Of a stretch of DNA of 64,000 nt, positions 52,280-59,804 are shown piece after piece (the first letter of the stretch is position 1; every line of letters begins with the position of its first letter). The stretch is from an uncultured Collinsella sp. Its GTDB lineage: Bacteria > Actinomycetota > Coriobacteriia > Coriobacteriales > Coriobacteriaceae. The DNA is taken from positions 124,001-188,000 of the forward strand of contig CAAGCW010000009.1 of NCBI GenBank assembly GCA_900768435.1, given 5' to 3'. A model generated the notes under the pieces. That model made no database searches. It had not been told where the DNA came from and worked only from the letters and a program-made list of their open reading frames with translations. The position numbers were made by a program, and so were the translations under genes.

Positions 52280-53674
52280 TTACTTCTTGCTCTCGGGCAA
52301 GACCAGATCCACGGCAGCGTCCTTGGCAGCATCGATGTGCTGAGCCACGACCGGCGTCTGCGGAAGGATCAGGTTAAGGACAATGGCCATGATGGCGGTG
52401 GGGGTCACGGCATTGGAGCCGATGACGGTGGACACCCAGGCGGGCATACCCTCGCCGGCAAGGCAACCGCTGGCCATCCAGATACCCAGGCCAAAGACGA
52501 CGGAGGTGCCGACGATGGTGGTAGTGCGCTGCGTGAGGCCCTCGCGGGTGAACATGCGCACGCCGTTCATGGTGATGGTGCCAAAGACGCCGACGGTCGC
52601 GCCGCCGATAACGGGCTGCGGGATAGCGGAAAGGACGGCAGAGAGCTGCGGGAACAGACCGGCGATGGCAAAGACGGCCGCGATGATCACAAAGACCCAC
52701 TTGTTGACGACCTTGTTGGAGCAGATGATGCCCACGTTCTGGCCAAGGGCGCTGGTGGGAAGACCGCCCAGCAGGCCGCCGACCATAGAGGTGAGGCCCT
52801 GGGACACGATAGCGCCGGAGAGCTCGCGCTCGGTGGGCATACGGTCGATGGAGCCCAGGCAGGCGGCGGAGACGTCACCGATAACCTGGATGGCAACCAT
52901 GGGGAACACAACAGCGAGGGTAATGCAGACTTCGGGATCAAACTCGAGCGCGTAGGGCATGAGCTTGGGAAGGGCGAAGACCTGAGCGGTGGCGACGCTG
53001 GAGAAGTCGATCATGCCAAAGGGGATGGAGACGATCATGCCAACGATCATGCCAAAGAACACGGATCCCAGCTTGAGCGTGCCCTTGCCAAAGTTGGCGA
53101 GCGCAAAGACCACGGCGAAGGTGATAAGAGCGACGCACCAGGCCTGCGGAGTGCCCCACAGCGGCGTACCCATACCGCCGGCCATATACTTGACGGCCGT
53201 GGGATACAGCGAAACGCCGATGGAGAAGATGACCGTACCGGTCACGACGGGCGGGAACAGCCACTTGATCTTGCTGTAGGCCAGACCAAAGAGGACCGCG
53301 ACGGCGCCGCCGACGATCTCGCCGCCCAGCAGCGCACCAAAGCTAAAGCCCGAGGCACCCATGGCCTGCAGAGCCGGCAGGAACGCGAACGAAACGCCCA
53401 TGACGATGGGCAGGCCGCCGCCGATGCGACGGAAGGGAGCGAAGGCCTGAAGGGCCGTATCGATCGCCGAAAGAATGAGCGCGACCTGGATGATGTCGGT
53501 GCTCTGCTGGCTATTAAAGCCGTAGACGCCGGCCATGATGACCGCCGGGGTAATGATGCCGGCAAACGATGCCAGTACGTGCTGAAGGGCACACGGGATC
53601 ATTTCCTTAACGGGAGGCATGCCTTCGCGAGTGAACAGGGCTTCAGTGCCGTTCGTAACCGTCTCCTGGGTCAT
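52280..53674 (-). CDS. Nucleobase:cation symporter-2 family purine permease
   Basis: 464-residue transporter with about 14 membrane segments, UraA/UapA/PbuX fold. NAT/NCS2 marks: IIQVALILSAIDTALQAF, GGGLPIVMGVSFAFLP, the signature region GLLGGLPTSALGQNVGIICSNKV (QNVG, where QNNG/QNVG is expected) and VIGGATVGVFGTITMNGVRM. Context with the hydroxylase and ssnA favours xanthine or urate over uracil. The ATG at 53674 (MTQETVTNG) follows GGTGGTC; the upstream frame is unsupported. Confidence 0.92.
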   Translation of the reverse strand: MTQETVTNGTEALFTREGMPPVKEMIPCALQHVLASFAGIITPAVIMAGVYGFNSQQSTDIIQVALILSAIDTALQAFAPFRRIGGGLPIVMGVSFAFLPALQAMGASGFSFGALLGGEIVGGAVAVLFGLAYSKIKWLFPPVVTGTVIFSIGVSLYPTAVKYMAGGMGTPLWGTPQAWCVALITFAVVFALANFGKGTLKLGSVFFGMIVGMIVSIPFGMIDFSSVATAQVFALPKLMPYALEFDPEVCITLAVVFPMVAIQVIGDVSAACLGSIDRMPTERELSGAIVSQGLTSMVGGLLGGLPTSALGQNVGIICSNKVVNKWVFVIIAAVFAIAGLFPQLSAVLSAIPQPVIGGATVGVFGTITMNGVRMFTREGLTQRTTTIVGTSVVFGLGIWMASGCLAGEGMPAWVSTVIGSNAVTPTAIMAIVLNLILPQTPVVAQHIDAAKDAAVDLVLPESKK

Positions 53675-53761
53675 TTGACCACCAATCCTCGAAGTAGTTG
53701 TTTTCGCATCTAACGCTCTATTGTGACGCAGTGCGGGGTTGAGGTTGTGCCTTCGTTGCAT

Positions 53762-53790
53762 ATCGTATTAAAGATGATTCTCATTCTCAA
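53762..53790 (-). promoter_or_regulatory. Sigma-70-type promoter of the permease operon with overlapping GAGAAT repeats
   Basis: On the minus strand TTGAGA and TACGAT are separated by exactly 17 bp. The -35 and spacer contain GAGAATGAGAATCAT, a direct hexamer repeat that loosely resembles a Fur-type box. The transcription start would be near 53755, about 80 nt before the permease ATG. The rest of the 352-bp divergent gap (53675-54026) shows no further clear site; the AACAAA-N3-TTTGTT pattern of the dpaL gap is absent. Confidence 0.5.
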
Positions 53791-54026
53791 TAATAATTTT
53801 TTGTTATCAGACTATTCTTCGGCTGAAATAACTCGTTTCCGCAGGTCAGGAATGTGTCTGGTCTAAATAACATCTTACTTTTCTTTTGGTCGACCGTTTA
53901 CCGCCAAATACCTACCGCTCATCTGTATTACGCAATGTACCTGCGGATATACGAGATGATGGGCAGCGTGTTACCATGAGAAAAAATTGTTATGAACATT
54001 TCCGATTTCACCCAAAGGAGTTGCCC

Positions 54027-54683
54027 GTGAACGAGACCGTACGCCGCTTTTTGCCGATGGTCGATTTCCTGGAGCAGATACTCGGTAAGAACAGCGAGAT
54101 CGTGCTGCATGATTTCTCGGATCCCGACCACGCCATCGTTGATATTCGCAACGGCATCGTGAGCGGCCGTAAGGTCGGCGGTCCCGCCACCGATCTGGCG
54201 CTCAAGATCATGCACGACCCCAAATATCGCGACCTGCCGTTTATTACGGGCTACGAGGGCCGCGGTGCCGGTGGCAAGACGTTGGAGTCAGCGACGTACT
54301 TTATCCGCGAAGATAACGAGATCGTCGGTATGCTCTGCGTCAACACCGACCTCTCGACCGTGCGCTCCATCAACACCATGGCGCAGCAGCTCATGGCATG
54401 CTTCGACGCGGCGCCGACGCGCACGGAGCCCGCCCCCATCGAGGTCGAAAGTCTTTCGGAGTCCACACAGGAGCTCATCGACCGCAGCATTGCCGAGTTG
54501 CTGAGCGCGCGCGGGCTGGATGTAGCGTCGCTTGGTCAGAGCGACCGCGTGGACGTCATTCGCCACCTCAACGGCAACGGGGTGTTCATGCTCAAGGGCG
54601 CCGTGGCCTGCGCTGCCACCGCGCTGGGCATCTCGGAGCCCAGCGTCTACCGCTACCTGCAAAAAGTCCGCAAGGAAGGCTAA
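54027..54683 (+). CDS. YheO/DauR-family PAS-HTH transcriptional regulator (second copy)
   Basis: 218-residue paralogue of the regulator at 26502. PAS part: LEQILGKNSEIVLHDFSDPDHAIVDI, GIVSGRKVGGPATDLALKI, ESATYFIREDNEIVGMLCVN. HTH part: SDRVDVIRHLNGNGVFMLKG, AVACAATALGISEPSVYRYL. The start is the GTG at 54027, with AAAGGAG 6 nt upstream. It is divergent from the permease-ssnA-ygfK-xdhD block and so probably controls it. Two regulators of one family guarding two halves of one pathway suggest a shared or related effector. Confidence 0.85.
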   Translation: MNETVRRFLPMVDFLEQILGKNSEIVLHDFSDPDHAIVDIRNGIVSGRKVGGPATDLALKIMHDPKYRDLPFITGYEGRGAGGKTLESATYFIREDNEIVGMLCVNTDLSTVRSINTMAQQLMACFDAAPTRTEPAPIEVESLSESTQELIDRSIAELLSARGLDVASLGQSDRVDVIRHLNGNGVFMLKGAVACAATALGISEPSVYRYLQKVRKEG

Positions 54684-54737
54684 CAAACAAAAAGACTGCC
54701 CTTGGTGGCTCCACAGGCGATCCGTCACTTGACAAAA

Positions 54738-54763
54738 GACCCTGCAGCTCGCACTGCAGGGTC
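54738..54763. terminator. Bidirectional terminator between the regulator and ridA
   Basis: GACCCTGCAG and its complement, 6-nt loop, with AAAA before and TTTTT after, so it can end transcription from both converging genes. Confidence 0.92.
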
Positions 54764-54797
54764 TTTTTGCATGTCATGTTTAGTTGTCGCCAACGCC

Positions 54798-55175
54798 TTA
54801 GAGAGCGGCGATGACCTCGATCTCGACCAGACCGCCGGCCGGAAGGGCGGCAACCTGGAAAGCGCTGCGCGCGGGGAATGGAGCCTCGAACTTGGAGGCA
54901 TAAATCTCGTTCACGGCAGCGAAGTCGGCAATGTCGGCCAGGTAGACCGTGGTCTTGACGACATCGGCAAAGGTGGCGCCGGCAGCGCTCAGCAGGGCCT
55001 CGACGTTAGCAAGGGACTGCTTAGCCTGGGCCTCGACGCCCTCGGGCATCTTGCCGGTTGCGGGGTCGATACCCAGCTGGCCGGACAGGAACACCATGTT
55101 GCCGGTCTGGATGCCGGGGGAATACGGGCCGATGGCTGCGGGTGCGTTATCGGAAGACACGACGGTCTTGCTCAT
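54798..55175 (-). CDS. ridA: RidA/YjgF-family reactive enamine/imine deaminase
   Basis: 125-residue trimeric protein that hydrolyses reactive 2-aminoacrylate and related imines. Family blocks: AIGPYSPGIQTGNMVFLSGQL, LANVEALLSAAGATFADVVKTTVYL, and the active-site region PARSAFQVAALPAGGLVEIEVIA, with the conserved Arg and Glu. Its position beside the purine cluster is suggestive: diaminopropionate ammonia-lyase, like other PLP lyases, releases 2-aminoacrylate, which RidA detoxifies. The 288-bp gap upstream (55176-55463) shows no other feature. Confidence 0.95.
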   Translation of the reverse strand: MSKTVVSSDNAPAAIGPYSPGIQTGNMVFLSGQLGIDPATGKMPEGVEAQAKQSLANVEALLSAAGATFADVVKTTVYLADIADFAAVNEIYASKFEAPFPARSAFQVAALPAGGLVEIEVIAAL

Positions 55176-55463
55176 GTTTATCTCCTTACGATCAGTTGAA
55201 AGAGCGTGAGCGCGGCGTTCACACCGGGAGGCACAGTTCGGTCTGAACGCCGCGCTTGATTGGGATAGTACTCAAGGTTTCCGCGCGATGCAAGATTATT
55301 ATCACGTTGCGAGAATCTTTTATCGCCCAACGGCGTCTGTCGGCCGCTGAACGGCGTGACCGGCGACCTGCCTGAAGACTTTGTCCTGCTTAGGCTGCGG
55401 GCATCGTCCGCCGCAACAGCACCACTATACTTTTGAGTATCTGAGCATTTTGAAAGGCAGGAT

Positions 55464-57959
55464 ATGACCGCAACCGCCAGTCGAACCACCAACCGCAGAC
55501 CTGAGCTTTTGGCGCCCGCCGGAGGGCCCGAGCCCTTTGCCGCCGCGCTCGCCGCCGGGGCAGACGCCATCTACTGCGGCATGGGCAGCTTCAACGCACG
55601 CCGCAAGGCCACCAACTTTACCGACGAGGCCTTTGAGCAGGCCTGTCGCGCCGCGCATCTGGCCGGCTCGCGCGTCTACGTCACGGTCAACATCGTCATC
55701 AAGGAATCCGAGATGAGCGATGCGCTGCAGCTCATCCATCGCTGCTCCACGCTAGGCGCCGACGCCTTCATCATCCAGGACTGGGGCCTGTTCTTTGAGG
55801 TCAAGCGCACGATGCCCAGCATCGAGACGCATATCTCGACCCAGGCGAACATCCACGACGACCGCGGAACCCTTTGGTGCCGCGAGCAGGGCGCCGACCG
55901 CGTGACCCTCTCGCGCGAGCTTTCCATCGACGAGATTGCCGCCATTCACGATGCCGCGCCCGATGTGGACCTTGAGGTCTTTAGCCATGGCGCCATCTGC
56001 TTTTGCTACTCTGGCCTGTGTCTGCTTTCGAGCTTTGCCATGGCGGGACGATCGGCCAACCGTGGCATGTGCGCCCAGCCCTGCCGCTTGCCCTACGAGC
56101 TGATCGACGAGAACGGTCGCTCGCTCTCCCCTGCCGGTCGCGAGCGCGCGCTGTGCCCGCGTGACACCAACACCTCACAACTTGTTCGCCGCCTGTATGA
56201 CGCCGGCGCCGCGTCGCTCAAGCTCGAGGGCCGCATGAAGGCGCCCGATTACGTGTATTCCATCGTCGACGTGTATCGTCATCAGATTGATGACATGCTG
56301 GCCGGAACCACCGTTGCCAAGGACGAGAAAGCCGCCCGCCAGCGCCAGCTCAAGCGCTGCTTTAACCGCGACTTTACGCACGCCTATCAGGACGGCACCT
56401 CGGGCGACGAGATGATGAGCTATGAGCGTTCCAACAACCGCGGCCAGATCGTGGGCACGGTGCTGGGCAGCCGCCCGGCCAACCGCGATGTGCGCGGCCT
56501 CAAGCCCGACGACCGCCGTCGCCGCGCCGCCATCGCCCGCATTGAGCTGTTTGAGCCCGTGGGCAAGGGCGACCTGCTGGAGCTTCGCCACGATAACGAG
56601 TTTGACCAGTTCCTGACCACCATTGCCGCCGATGATGCCGCAGCCGGTGAAGTCATCGAATGTCGCGTACCCCGCAGCATGCCCGAGGGCTGCCGCGTCC
56701 GCGTGATTCGCAGTCAGCGTGCCATCGACGCCGCCGGCGCCGCGCTCAAGCGCGATGTGCTGCGCCGCCGAGCTGTTGAAGTGTCCATCGTGGCGCGTCT
56801 GGGCGAGCCGCTTACCGTTACGCTCACCTGCTGCGACGACCCTTCGCTTACGGCCACGGCCACGGGCTTTACCGTCGAAGCCGCCAAGACCCGTGCGGTC
56901 GAGGCGTCCGATCTGGTTGAACACGTCGGCCGCATGGGTTCCTCTCCCTTTGAGGCTGCGAGCTTTGAGGTGGCACTCGATGAGGGCTGTGGCATGGGTT
57001 TCTCCGCCGTACATAAGGTGCGCGCCGCCGCTTGCAAGGCGCTGGAAGAGGCCATTCTGGCGCCGTACGCGGAGCGCGCGAAAACGCTCGAGCTGCCGGC
57101 GATTGTCACCAGTGATTCCCGCCCCGCGCCCGAGCACTACCGCGACGAGCCGCAGATCTGCGCCACCGTCACCTCGCTCGAGGCCGCCGAAGCAGCGCGG
57201 GCGGAGGGTGCAACGCGCATCTACATGACCACCGACGCGCTCGATGCGGCCAAGCTCTCCCCCGCCGATGCGCTTGAGCAGGGCATCGTACCCGTACTCG
57301 ACGAGGTCTGCCGCGCCGTCGACCACGAGTGCGTCGATCCCTGGATCAATGCCGGAGCCACGGTCGCCGTCGGCAATATCTCCGAGCTCGCCATAGCCGC
57401 ACAGGCCGGCGCCACGGCCGAGATTCGCTCTTGCCTGCCGGTGCACAACACGCCCTGCATGGAGGCGCTTGCCGAGCGCGGAGCCGGTGCGTTTTGGCTC
57501 TCGCCCGAGATCACGCTCGACGAGATTGTCTCGCTCGGCGCCGCCGCGCCCGCGGTCCTGGGCATCACCGTCTTTGGCCGCCCGCGCGTCATGACAAGCG
57601 AGCATTGCATTCTGCAGGTTGCCAACGGCTGCATCCACGATTGTGCCAACTGCCGCTTGCGTGCCCGCAAGCTCTCGCTCAAGAATATCGACGGAAAGGT
57701 CATGCCCGTCCGTACCGACATCCACGGCCGCTCTCGCCTGTACGACGCCTACCCCATCGACCTCACACCGCAGGTTCCACAGCTGCTCGACGCCGGCGTG
57801 CGCCGTCTTATGGTCGACGGAACCTTGCTCGAGGCCGACGAGATTGGCCGTGCCGTCGCTCGCGTCCGTCGCGCCGTCGAGGCCGCGCAAGCCGGCCGCA
57901 AGCCCGCTGCCCGCCTGCGCGGCGCTACCTCGGGCTGCATGTTTGTGGGAATTAGCTAA
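55464..57959 (+). CDS. Peptidase U32 family protein, full length
   Basis: 831 residues. Start of family homology RPELLAPAGGPEPFAAAL; U32 signature EVFSHGAICFCYSGLC then RGMCAQPCRLPYELID; SLKLEGRMKAPDYVYSIVD; a long middle insert (about 330-560) as in the large YegQ-like proteins; and the late cysteine region SEHCILQVANGCIHDCANC. The cysteines in CAQPC and CIHDCANC suggest an Fe-S or redox centre, consistent with the prephenate-linked RNA hydroxylation role of TrhP/RlhA. It is followed after 15 nt by a pseudouridine synthase, so an RNA-modification operon is likely. The truncated paralogue at 1-1802 has the same layout. Confidence 0.9.
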   Translation: MTATASRTTNRRPELLAPAGGPEPFAAALAAGADAIYCGMGSFNARRKATNFTDEAFEQACRAAHLAGSRVYVTVNIVIKESEMSDALQLIHRCSTLGADAFIIQDWGLFFEVKRTMPSIETHISTQANIHDDRGTLWCREQGADRVTLSRELSIDEIAAIHDAAPDVDLEVFSHGAICFCYSGLCLLSSFAMAGRSANRGMCAQPCRLPYELIDENGRSLSPAGRERALCPRDTNTSQLVRRLYDAGAASLKLEGRMKAPDYVYSIVDVYRHQIDDMLAGTTVAKDEKAARQRQLKRCFNRDFTHAYQDGTSGDEMMSYERSNNRGQIVGTVLGSRPANRDVRGLKPDDRRRRAAIARIELFEPVGKGDLLELRHDNEFDQFLTTIAADDAAAGEVIECRVPRSMPEGCRVRVIRSQRAIDAAGAALKRDVLRRRAVEVSIVARLGEPLTVTLTCCDDPSLTATATGFTVEAAKTRAVEASDLVEHVGRMGSSPFEAASFEVALDEGCGMGFSAVHKVRAAACKALEEAILAPYAERAKTLELPAIVTSDSRPAPEHYRDEPQICATVTSLEAAEAARAEGATRIYMTTDALDAAKLSPADALEQGIVPVLDEVCRAVDHECVDPWINAGATVAVGNISELAIAAQAGATAEIRSCLPVHNTPCMEALAERGAGAFWLSPEITLDEIVSLGAAAPAVLGITVFGRPRVMTSEHCILQVANGCIHDCANCRLRARKLSLKNIDGKVMPVRTDIHGRSRLYDAYPIDLTPQVPQLLDAGVRRLMVDGTLLEADEIGRAVARVRRAVEAAQAGRKPAARLRGATSGCMFVGIS

Positions 57960-57974
57960 CCGAAAGGCTTACAC

Positions 57975-58634
57975 GTGAACGAAGAACCTCAAGTCCTCTA
58001 CTGCGACGCCTGGCTCATGGCCATCGACAAGCCCGCCGGCATGATCGTCCACGGTGACGGCACCGGCGAGCGCACACTTACCGACTACGCCAGCGACCTG
58101 CTGCTGGCGATGGGCGACGGCTTTGCCGCGACCGACATGCAGCCGCTCAATCGCCTGGACCGCAACACCACCGGCGTGGTGCTGTTCTCGCTCGACAAGC
58201 AGACGCAGCCCGCCTTTGACCAGATGGTCATCGACCACGCATTCGAAAAGCACTATCTGGCGCTCGCCGAGGGCAAAATCGACTGGAACGAGAAGCTCAT
58301 CGACAAGCCTATCGCCCGCGACCGCCACGATAGCCGCAAGATGCGCGTTGGCGCCAGCGGCAAGCCGTCTCAGACGCGCGTCAAGGTACTCAAGCGCCTT
58401 AAGAGCCGCCGCGGCCTGCCCACGCGCTCGTATATTGATGTCGAGCTGCTCACCGGCCGCAAGCACCAGATCCGCGTGCACCTGGCAAGCGAGCATCATC
58501 CCCTGGTTGGCGACGACCTGTACGGAACGCCGCGCCCCTGCGGCCTCATGCTCCATGCCCGCAGCGTGTCCTTTACGCATCCCGTAACCGGCGAGCACAT
58601 CCACATCGAAGCCCCCTGCCCCTGGGAGCCCTAA
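57975..58634 (+). CDS. RluA-family pseudouridine synthase
   Basis: 219 residues. The catalytic Asp is in LNRLDRNTTGVVLFSLDKQ (HRLDxxTSG-type motif with Asn for His), EKHYLALAEG follows, and the C-terminal TRSYIDVELLTGRKHQIRVHLA and GDDLYG are typical. There is no S4 domain. The GTG start at 57975 follows GAAAGG. It could modify 23S rRNA or tRNA. It ends inside a 39-nt hairpin repeat that doubles as its terminator. Confidence 0.9.
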   Translation: MNEEPQVLYCDAWLMAIDKPAGMIVHGDGTGERTLTDYASDLLLAMGDGFAATDMQPLNRLDRNTTGVVLFSLDKQTQPAFDQMVIDHAFEKHYLALAEGKIDWNEKLIDKPIARDRHDSRKMRVGASGKPSQTRVKVLKRLKSRRGLPTRSYIDVELLTGRKHQIRVHLASEHHPLVGDDLYGTPRPCGLMLHARSVSFTHPVTGEHIHIEAPCPWEP

Positions 58635-58672
58635 ACCACCACAATGGGGACAGGCACCTTTGTGGTGGTTTT
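58634..58672. repeat. 39-nt hairpin repeat, copy 1
   Basis: Arms AACCACCACAA / TTTGTGGTGGTT around a loop containing GGGGACAGGCACC, followed by TT. Identical in all 39 positions to 59003-59041. It begins at the last base of the rluA-type stop codon and probably terminates that gene. Confidence 0.9.
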
Positions 58673-58702
58673 GCCGCGATGGCTCTGCCGGATTCCCAAA
58701 CA

Positions 58703-58918
58703 TCTCGATCTGTAACAGCTAAAGCCCATTTTGCGGTCTATCTGTTACAGATCGAGACATTCGAATCCCCTCAAGGGAATAATCTCAATCTGTAACAGTA
58801 ACTCGGCAAAATCAGTCCCAGATGTTACAGATTGAGACAAAGGGACGGCGCGGTTCGTAAGTATCTCGATCTGTAACACCTAGCCCACTTTTAACGGTCC
58901 AGTTGTTACAGACTTAGA
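58703..58918. repeat. Array of three 55-nt hairpin units
   Basis: Units at 58703-58757, 58783-58837 and 58864-58918 are each exactly 55 nt from arm to arm, with starts 80 and 81 bp apart. The arms are TCTCGATCTGTAACA and complements. Unit 2 has TCTCAATC paired with GATTGAGA, a compensatory change relative to unit 1 (CGATC/GATCG). Unit 3 has two mismatches in its right arm. Loops of 23-25 nt share TTTT(A/G)C-like cores; unit 2 appears to be in reverse orientation. Confidence 0.85.
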
Positions 58919-58935
58919 CAAACCGGCAGACAACG

Positions 58936-58973
58936 AAAGCGGCGACGCCCGTGATGGACGTTGCCGCTTTTCT
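58936..58973. terminator. Strong hairpin between the repeat array and copy 2
   Basis: AAAGCGGCGACG pairs with CGTTGCCGCTTT (11 of 12), with a T run at 58968-58972. It may end minus-strand transcription of the deoR gene only if read in reverse; on the plus strand it is a canonical terminator with no gene immediately before it. Confidence 0.7.
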
Positions 58974-59002
58974 ATTGAGAAAACTACTCGGTTTTCGTTA
59001 CT

Positions 59003-59041
59003 AACCACCACAATGGGGACAGGCACCTTTGTGGTGGTTTT
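59003..59041. repeat. 39-nt hairpin repeat, copy 2
   Basis: Exact copy of 58634-58672, 13 nt past the stop of the minus-strand deoR-type gene. Two identical copies frame the 330-bp block with the hairpin array. Confidence 0.9.
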
Positions 59042-59054
59042 GGCCTTCCCGTCG

Positions 59055-59801
59055 CTAGACCGTGACGACGTTGTCCATTGCCCGGTACTTGGCTGGGACC
59101 TCGCCTGCGGTAATAATCGTTGCGTCACGGAAGTCCGCGAACTTGACGGGCGCCACCATGCCAAATTTACTGGCGTCCGAGATTACGAAGCGCTTGGCCG
59201 TATGGCGCATCGAGATACGCTTTACTTGCGCCTCCTCGATATCGGGCGCCGTGAAGCCCTGCTCGGCGGCAATGCCGTTAGAGCCCCAAAAGCCACAGTT
59301 GAAGTTGTAGCGGTCTAAGGTTGCCAAGGCATCGGGGCCAACGAGCGCCTCGGTCTCGGGTTTGAGCTCGCCACCCAGCACCACGGTACGCATGCCGCGC
59401 AAAGCAAGGCGTTGAGCATGGAGCACGGAATCGGTCACATAGGTGACATCTTCAAGGTGTGGAAGATGCTCGATGAGCCTGAGCGTCGTCGAACCCGAGT
59501 CGATGTATACAAAGCTCTCGGGCTCCACAAGTGCCGCCGCACGGGCGCAGATACGCTCCTTGTCGTCGTTATGGAGGTCGCTGCGCTCATTAAGCGTTAG
59601 GTCGCGCGTCACGTGCGCGCGCTCCAGACTTGTCGCGCCTCCGTGCACCTTGGCGATACGGTGTGCTCGGTCGAGCGTCTGCAGGTCGCGCCGAATGGTA
59701 GACGCCGTCACGCCCAGGGCTTCGGCAAGCTCCGGCACGGTAACCGAGCCGGTCTGCTGAACCATCGACACGATCGCGTTGAGCCTATCTTCCGCTAGCA
59801 T
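59055..59801 (-). CDS. DeoR-family transcriptional repressor
   Basis: 248 residues. N-terminal DeoR helix-turn-helix: RLNAIVSMVQQTGSVTVPEL, AEALGVTASTIRRDLQTLD, KVHGGATSLE. C-terminal sensor domain of the sugar-phosphate isomerase fold: FVYIDSGSTTLRLIEHL, VTYVTDSVLHAQRL, VVLGGELKPETEALVG, KRFVISDASKFGMVAPVKFAD. It overlaps no gene but starts 3 nt after the oxidoreductase stop, so both are one operon. A near-perfect palindrome upstream of that operon (60935-60968) is its likely operator. The effector is presumably a phosphorylated sugar. Confidence 0.92.
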   Translation of the reverse strand: MLAEDRLNAIVSMVQQTGSVTVPELAEALGVTASTIRRDLQTLDRAHRIAKVHGGATSLERAHVTRDLTLNERSDLHNDDKERICARAAALVEPESFVYIDSGSTTLRLIEHLPHLEDVTYVTDSVLHAQRLALRGMRTVVLGGELKPETEALVGPDALATLDRYNFNCGFWGSNGIAAEQGFTAPDIEEAQVKRISMRHTAKRFVISDASKFGMVAPVKFADFRDATIITAGEVPAKYRAMDNVVTV

Positions 59802-59804
59802 CGC

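Noticed and set aside
58703..58918. The three-hairpin array as tRNA or a known riboswitch.
   Set aside because: No cloverleaf, no TΨC box and no downstream plus-strand gene in range; the units repeat and do not resemble an aptamer I know.
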